Assembly: GCA_946482115.1 (NCBI GenBank)
Contig: CAMLQP010000020.1
Span: 1 to 21,086 of the forward strand
Length of the DNA stretch: 21,086 bases
Direction of reading: 5' to 3'
From: an uncultured Comamonadaceae bacterium
GTDB taxonomy: Bacteria > Pseudomonadota > Gammaproteobacteria > Burkholderiales > Burkholderiaceae
The notes beneath the pieces are model-generated. The model was not told the origin of the DNA. It made no database searches and worked only from the letters and a program-made list of their open reading frames with translations. Numbering within the stretch: position 1 is the stretch's first letter; each line of letters begins with the position of its first letter. The translations under genes were made by a program, and so were the position numbers. Of the stretch, positions 17,200-21,086 are shown in pieces.

Positions 17200-17940
17200 T
17201 CAGTCCGCGAAACCCAGCACCACGCGCCGCGTGGTGGCGGACTTCTTCTCGATCTTCGTCACCACCACCGCGCCGATCTCGGCCGTGTTGGCCACGTGGG
17301 TGCCGCCGCAGGGTTGGTAGTCGATCGGCACCGCGCCGTCCGGGCCGCCCACGCGTATGGTGCGCACCGTGCCCGTGCCACGCGGCGGCAGAACGCTCAT
17401 GCTTTTCACCAGCGCCGGGTTCGCGTCCAGCTCGGCGTCGGTGATGGCGCCCACGGTCACCGGGTGGGCAGCCGCCACCAGCGCCGCGATGCCGGCGCTC
17501 AGCGCGTCCTTGTCCAGCGGATCGGTCATGTGGAAATCCAGCCGCGCGTAGTCGGGCGTGATGGAGCAGCCGTTGACCGGATGCGGCACCAGGTGGCACA
17601 GCAGGTGCGTCGCGGTGTGGAAACGCATCAGCCGGTGGCGGCGCGCCCCGTCGATGCGGGCCGTCACGCGCTCGCCCACGGCCAGGTCGCCCACCCCGGC
17701 GGCCGGCACATGTGCGATGTCGGCGGTGGGCTCGCCAGCGGCATTCTTGAACTTGCGCGTGTCCGCCACCGCGATCTCGCGGCCGTCGGCGCGCACCAGC
17801 ACTCCCGTGTCGCCAGCCTGGCCGCCACCCAGCGGGTAGAACACGGTGCGGTCAAGCACGATGCCCTGGTCGGTGATGGCGGTGACGGTGGCCTCGCAAG
17901 TCGTCAGCGTGGCGTCCTGGCGGAAGAGGTCTTGGGTCAT
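17200..17940 (-). CDS. Alanyl-tRNA editing protein, AlaX family
   Basis: A stand-alone relative of the AlaRS editing domain that hydrolyses mischarged tRNA(Ala), usually Ser-tRNA(Ala), in the cytoplasm. The 246-residue product has the zinc-binding HTATH (His108, His112) and CGGTH (Cys211, His215) motifs of the family, plus the FYPLGGGQAGDTG segment (34-46) shared with the AlaRS domain. It lacks the aminoacylation domain. Length falls in the medium AlaX class. The ATG at 17940 is chosen because it yields a family-like N terminus; the frame continues to an ATG at 17973 with 11 more residues that would overlap the divergent gene's upstream region. It diverges from the creatininase gene across 35 bases and converges on the secretion adaptor. 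Confidence 0.92.
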   Translation of the reverse strand: MTQDLFRQDATLTTCEATVTAITDQGIVLDRTVFYPLGGGQAGDTGVLVRADGREIAVADTRKFKNAAGEPTADIAHVPAAGVGDLAVGERVTARIDGARRHRLMRFHTATHLLCHLVPHPVNGCSITPDYARLDFHMTDPLDKDALSAGIAALVAAAHPVTVGAITDAELDANPALVKSMSVLPPRGTGTVRTIRVGGPDGAVPIDYQPCGGTHVANTAEIGAVVVTKIEKKSATTRRVVLGFAD

Positions 17941-17975
17941 GCGCCGATTCTGCAACAGCCCCTTAAGATGCACGC

Positions 17976-18794
17976 ATGAACACCCCCGTGCGTCACTGGG
18001 CCGACCTCAAGACCACCGATTTCGCTGCGCTGGACCCGGCGTCCACCGTGGCCGTGCTACCCGTTGCCGCCACCGAGCAGCACGGGCCGCACCTGCCGCT
18101 GGGCGTGGACACGGTGCTGGCCGACGGCATCCTGCGCGAAGCGCTGGGCCACCTGCCGCCCGAGGCCAGCGTGCTGGTGCTGCCGACCCAGGCCGTGGGC
18201 CTGTCGCCTGAACACACGGCCTTTGCCGGTACGCTGAGCCTGAGCCCGGCGACGCTGATCGCGCTGTGGACCGAGATCGGCGCCGGCGTGGCGCGCGCCG
18301 GCGTGAAAAAGCTCGTGCTGTTCAACGCCCACGGCGGCCACGTGGCGCCCATGGACATCGTCGCGCGCGAGCTGCGCGCCCGCCACGGCCTCATCGTCTA
18401 CGGCTGCAGCTGGTACAACCTGCCGCTGGGCGAGGCGGTCACGTCGCTGTTCCCCCCTGAGGAACACCGCTTCGGCGTGCACGCGGGCGACATCGAGACC
18501 TGCCTGATGCTGGCCCTGCAGCCCGCTGGCGTGGACATGGCGCAGGCGCGGCATTTCGCCTCGGCCTCGCAGGCGCGCGCGCCGCACCACCCGCTGCTGG
18601 GCGACGGCAAAAGCGCCAAGCTGGGCTGGATGATGCAGGACTACAACCCCGAGGGCGCGGCCGGCAACGCCGCCGCCGCCACGGCCGAAAAAGGCCGCGC
18701 GCTGCTCGATGCGGCGGGGCGCCAGTTGGCCCTGCTGCTGCAGGAAGTGGCGCGGCTGCCACTGGACACGGTGCGCCCCGGCCCGCTGGGCTGA
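17976..18794 (+). CDS. Creatininase-family amidohydrolase
   Basis: A 272-residue metal-dependent amide hydrolase of the creatininase family, which includes creatininase, mycofactocin MftE and formamide hydrolases of riboflavin-related pathways. Metal ligands are recognisable: Glu34, His36 and Asp45 in ATEQHGPHLPLGVDT, the same positions as in Pseudomonas creatininase; the FNAHGGH motif (His119, His122); and the HAGDIET motif (His169, Asp172, Glu174). The actual substrate cannot be told: no creatine, mycofactocin or deazaflavin gene is nearby, so creatinine itself is only one option. No strong ribosome-binding site is seen before the ATG at 17976. The gene is followed after three bases by an intrinsic terminator, so it is probably a single-gene unit. 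Confidence 0.9.
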   Translation: MNTPVRHWADLKTTDFAALDPASTVAVLPVAATEQHGPHLPLGVDTVLADGILREALGHLPPEASVLVLPTQAVGLSPEHTAFAGTLSLSPATLIALWTEIGAGVARAGVKKLVLFNAHGGHVAPMDIVARELRARHGLIVYGCSWYNLPLGEAVTSLFPPEEHRFGVHAGDIETCLMLALQPAGVDMAQARHFASASQARAPHHPLLGDGKSAKLGWMMQDYNPEGAAGNAAAATAEKGRALLDAAGRQLALLLQEVARLPLDTVRPGPLG

Positions 18795-18797
18795 GGC

Positions 18798-18823
18798 CCG
18801 CGCCTTATCCCGTGCGGTTTTTT
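18798..18823 (+). terminator. Intrinsic terminator after the creatininase-family gene
   Basis: CCGCGC (18798-18803) and GTGCGG (18812-18817) form a six-pair stem with one G-T pair and an 8-base loop, followed directly by six T (18818-18823). It begins three bases after the stop codon and separates this gene from the sulfate-receptor promoter. Confidence 0.75.
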
Positions 18824-18831
18824 CTCAAAGA

Positions 18832-18858
18832 CGTTTTGGTTATTTAGAAACAAAAACG
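18832..18858 (+). promoter_or_regulatory. Inverted repeat in the sbp-like gene upstream region
   Basis: CGTTTTGGT (18832-18840) and ACAAAAACG (18850-18858) are inverted copies with one mismatch and a 9-base AT-rich spacer. The site lies 71 bases before the start of the sulfate receptor gene in a short AT-rich stretch. A CysB-type LysR activator is a sensible guess, because such regulators control sulfate uptake in proteobacteria; the sequence alone does not prove it. Confidence 0.45.
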
Positions 18859-18929
18859 TATTGGTTTGAGTTTGGTTGCGTGACTCGGAAGATGCGGGCC
18901 TCACCCGTTCACTTTCCGAGGACACGACC

Positions 18930-19940
18930 ATGAAGAACCGCCGCCAACTCATCAGCCTGCTGGGCGCCGCCACCCTGGGCCTGGCTACCTTTGGCGCCGC
19001 CGCGCAGCAGCCCGTCACCCTGCTCAACGTCTCCTACGACCCGACGCGCGAGCTCTACGTCGAATACAACGCCGCCTTCGCCAAGCACTGGAAGGCCAAG
19101 ACCGGCCAGGACGTGACCATCAAGCAGTCGCACGGCGGTTCGGGCCGCCAGGCGCGCTCCATCATCGACGGCCTGGACGCCGACGTCGCCACCCTGGCCC
19201 TGGCCGGTGACACCGACGCGCTGCACACCAACGGCAACTGGATTCCGAAAGACTGGCAGAAGCGCCTGCCGCTCAACAGCTCGCCCTACACCTCCACCAT
19301 CGTGCTGGTGACCCGCGCCGGCAACCCCAAGAACATCAAGGACTGGGACGACCTGATCCGCCCCGACGTGAAAGTCATCACGCCCAACCCCAAGACCTCG
19401 GGCGGCGCGCGCTGGAACTACCTGGCCGCCTGGGAATTCGCCAAGCGCAAGTACGGCAGCGAGGCCAAGGCCCAGGAGTTCGTGGCCAAGCTCTACGCCA
19501 ACGTGCCCGTGCTCGATTCGGGCGCGCGCGGCTCGTCCATCACCTTTGCCCAGCGCGCCCAGGGCGACGTGTTCATCTCCTGGGAAAACGAGGCCTACCT
19601 GCTGGAGAAGGAGTTCGGCAACAAGGTGGACTTCGTCTACCCCTCGCTGTCCATCCTGGCCGAGCCGGCCGTGACCGTGGTCGACAAGAACGTCGACAAG
19701 AAGGGCACCCGCGCCGTGGCCGAGGAATACCTGAAATTCCTCTACACCGAGGAAGCGCAGGACATCATCGGCAAGCATTTCTACCGCCCCACCTCGGCCA
19801 AGGCCCAGGCCAAGTACGCCAAGCAGCTGCCCAAGCTCAACCTGTTCAAGATCAAGGACGCCTTCGGCGGCTGGGACCAGGCGGCCAAGGTGCACTTCGC
19901 CGACGGCGGCGTGTTCGACCAGATCTACAGCCGCAAATGA
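18930..19940 (+). CDS. sbp: Periplasmic sulfate-binding protein, Sbp-like
   Basis: The receptor for an ABC sulfate importer: it binds sulfate in the periplasm and delivers it to the CysTWA-type permease. The 336-residue product has a signal peptide with a likely cut after GAAA (about residue 25). Family signatures are clear: [57 protein letters not shown] and the C-terminal [16 protein letters not shown]. These match E. coli Sbp closely, more than its thiosulfate-binding relative CysP. The ATG at 18930 follows GAGGA (18918-18922). Its stop overlaps the hydrolase start as ATGA. An inverted repeat lies upstream, and sulfur-starvation control is likely. Confidence 0.95.
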   Translation: MKNRRQLISLLGAATLGLATFGAAAQQPVTLLNVSYDPTRELYVEYNAAFAKHWKAKTGQDVTIKQSHGGSGRQARSIIDGLDADVATLALAGDTDALHTNGNWIPKDWQKRLPLNSSPYTSTIVLVTRAGNPKNIKDWDDLIRPDVKVITPNPKTSGGARWNYLAAWEFAKRKYGSEAKAQEFVAKLYANVPVLDSGARGSSITFAQRAQGDVFISWENEAYLLEKEFGNKVDFVYPSLSILAEPAVTVVDKNVDKKGTRAVAEEYLKFLYTEEAQDIIGKHFYRPTSAKAQAKYAKQLPKLNLFKIKDAFGGWDQAAKVHFADGGVFDQIYSRK

Positions 19941-20470
19941 CCGTCGTCATCGTCCCCGGCTGGCGCAACTCCGGCCCCGGCCACTGGCAAAGCCTGTGGG
20001 CCGAGCGCCTGCCCAACGCGGTGCGCGTGGAGCAGGACGATTGGGTGCAGCCGCGCCGCAAGGCCTGGGTCGAGCGTCTGTCCGAAACCATCCTGGCAGC
20101 GCCCGGCCCAGTGGTGGTGGTGGCGCACAGTCTGGGCTGCATCACCGCCACGAACCTCTCCGACGATGTGAGTGCACGCATACAAGGTGCACTTCTGGTG
20201 GCGCCGGCCGACCCCGAGCGTCGCGGCGTGTTGGCCGGCTTCGCGCCCGTGCCCTACCAGCCACTGCCCTACCGCAGCATCCTGGTGGCCAGCGACAACG
20301 ACCCCTACTGCCCGGTGCGGCTGGCCGGCGCCTACGCCCGGGCCTGGCGCAGCGAGTTCGTGCGGGTGCCGGCAGCGGGCCACATCAACGTGGATTCCGG
20401 CCACGGCGAGTGGCCGCTGGGCCTGGCGCTGCTGCAATCGCTGACGCCACAGCCCGCCCTGGCTGCCTGA
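19937..20470 (+). CDS. RBBP9/YdeN-type alpha/beta hydrolase
   Basis: A 177-residue serine hydrolase of the small RBBP9/YdeN family, cytoplasmic as judged from the lack of a signal peptide. The triad can be placed: nucleophile Ser65 in AHSLG, Asp122 in SDNDPYC, and His149 in AGHIN. The N-terminal [16 protein letters not shown] segment is the family's hallmark around the oxyanion region. Substrate unknown. The ATG overlaps the stop of the sulfate receptor by four bases, so it is probably translated from the same message. Its location between two sulfate-type receptors suggests a link to sulfur metabolism, for example hydrolysis of a sulfur-containing ester, but that is a guess. Confidence 0.92.
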   Translation: MTVVIVPGWRNSGPGHWQSLWAERLPNAVRVEQDDWVQPRRKAWVERLSETILAAPGPVVVVAHSLGCITATNLSDDVSARIQGALLVAPADPERRGVLAGFAPVPYQPLPYRSILVASDNDPYCPVRLAGAYARAWRSEFVRVPAAGHINVDSGHGEWPLGLALLQSLTPQPALAA

Positions 20471-20475
20471 CTTCT

Positions 20476-20494
20476 TTATTCCTGAAAAGAATAA
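20476..20494 (+). promoter_or_regulatory. Palindrome upstream of the second receptor gene
   Basis: TTATTC (20476-20481) and GAATAA (20489-20494) form a perfect inverted repeat around 7 bases. The form suits a LysR-type binding site, possibly CysB. It lies 84 bases before the ATG of the next gene and begins five bases after the hydrolase stop. No T-run follows, so it is not a terminator. Confidence 0.5.
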
Positions 20495-20504
20495 GAACAG
20501 AAAA

Positions 20505-20518
20505 ACAAAGTCGTTTGT
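20505..20518 (+). repeat. Second inverted repeat upstream of the second receptor gene
   Basis: ACAAA and TTTGT flank GTCG, with further A- and T-rich bases outside the arms. Its ACAAA/TTTGT arms resemble those of the repeat before the first receptor gene, suggesting the same regulator may act on both. A small GC hairpin, CCCGC-5 nt-GCGGG, follows at 20533-20547. Confidence 0.4.
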
Positions 20519-20578
20519 ATTTTTAAGACTGCCCCGCACACTGCGGGCCAAGTCTTCCAATGTTCTGGAGTTGTCCGC

Positions 20579-21086
20579 ATGAAACACACCCTCAAGCTCG
20601 CCCTGGGCGCCGTTGCCCTGGCCCTTGCCTCGGCCGCTTCGGCCCAGACCACCCTGCTCAACGTCTCCTACGACGTGGCGCGCGAGTTCTACAAGGACAT
20701 CAACGTGGCCTACGTGGCCCATGTCAAGAAGACCAGCGGCAAGGACATCAAGATTGACCAGTCGCACGCCGGCTCCAGCGCCCAGGCGCGTGCCGTGGCC
20801 GACGGCCTGGACGCCGACGTGGTGACCTTCAACACCACCACCGACATCGACTTCCTGGCCGACAAGGGCGTGGTGGCCAAGGACTGGCGCCAGAAATTCC
20901 CGAACGCGGCCGCGCCCACCACCTCCACCATGCTGTTCCTGGTGCGCAACGGCAACCCCAAAGGCATCAAGGACTGGGACGACCTGGTCAAACCCGGCGT
21001 GCAGGTCGTGGTGGTCAACCCCAAGACCGGCGGCAACGGCCGCATGGCCTATCTGGCCGCCTGGGGTTATGTGCGCAGCAAGGGCG
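20579..21086 (+). CDS. Second sulfate/thiosulfate-binding protein, CysP-like (3' end outside window)
   Basis: The first 169 codons of a second periplasmic receptor of the same family. A signal peptide is cut after about residue 22 (ASA-QT). It shares NVSYD, ADVVT and LAAWGY with the first receptor, but several motifs resemble E. coli CysP (thiosulfate-binding) more than Sbp: QSHAGSS in place of QSHGGSG, and TFNTTTD in place of the LALA region. The ATG at 20579 follows GGAG (20567-20570) with an 8-base gap. It has its own AT-rich upstream region, so it may have a separate promoter as well as readthrough from the hydrolase. Transport genes cysT, cysW and cysA would be expected downstream. Ligand preference is inferred. 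Confidence 0.93.
   Translation, partial: MKHTLKLALGAVALALASAASAQTTLLNVSYDVAREFYKDINVAYVAHVKKTSGKDIKIDQSHAGSSAQARAVADGLDADVVTFNTTTDIDFLADKGVVAKDWRQKFPNAAAPTTSTMLFLVRNGNPKGIKDWDDLVKPGVQVVVVNPKTGGNGRMAYLAAWGYVRSKG

Overview
The window reads as chromosomal DNA of a high-GC beta-proteobacterium, most likely Burkholderiales and probably Comamonadaceae-like. This is inferred from strongly G/C-ending codons, the hemE-priA neighbourhood, and the pairing of sulfate receptors with an RBBP9-type hydrolase. No tRNA, rRNA, CRISPR array, insertion sequence or phage gene was found, and composition is even throughout, so nothing marks a mobile island.

Layout, left to right. (1) The 3' part of katG (+) is cut by the window edge and faces priA (-) one base away. 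hemE (-) lies upstream of priA across a 352-base AT-richer gap that carries a perfect DnaA box. (2) A small VOC-fold (glyoxalase-like) gene (+) diverges from hemE and overlaps stop codons with a minus-strand group: dsbD-like thiol-disulfide interchange protein, an exported redoxin, and a small CoA-binding protein. (3) A cfa-type cyclopropane fatty acid synthase (+) diverges from dsbD behind a good sigma-70-like promoter. (4) A 557-residue protein of unknown function, with a probable six-hairpin (alpha/alpha) C-terminal region, is followed by a complete type I secretion system in the order TolC-like outer membrane protein, LapB-like ABC exporter with a degenerate peptidase domain, HlyD/LapC-like adaptor. 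No secreted substrate gene is visible. (5) An alanyl-tRNA editing protein (-) diverges from a creatininase-family amidohydrolase (+), which ends at a clear intrinsic terminator. (6) A sulfur-uptake region holds an Sbp-like sulfate receptor, a translationally coupled RBBP9/YdeN-type hydrolase, and the start of a second receptor with CysP-like motifs that runs off the window. Both receptor genes have AT-rich upstream regions with inverted repeats.

Together these are mostly housekeeping and envelope functions: peroxide detoxification, replication restart, heme synthesis, periplasmic thiol redox, membrane lipid modification, protein export and sulfate uptake. The least explained piece is the 557-residue protein beside the type I exporter. 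I found no clear evidence of a wholly new system. The best candidates for follow-up are that cluster and the paired sulfate receptors with the hydrolase between them.
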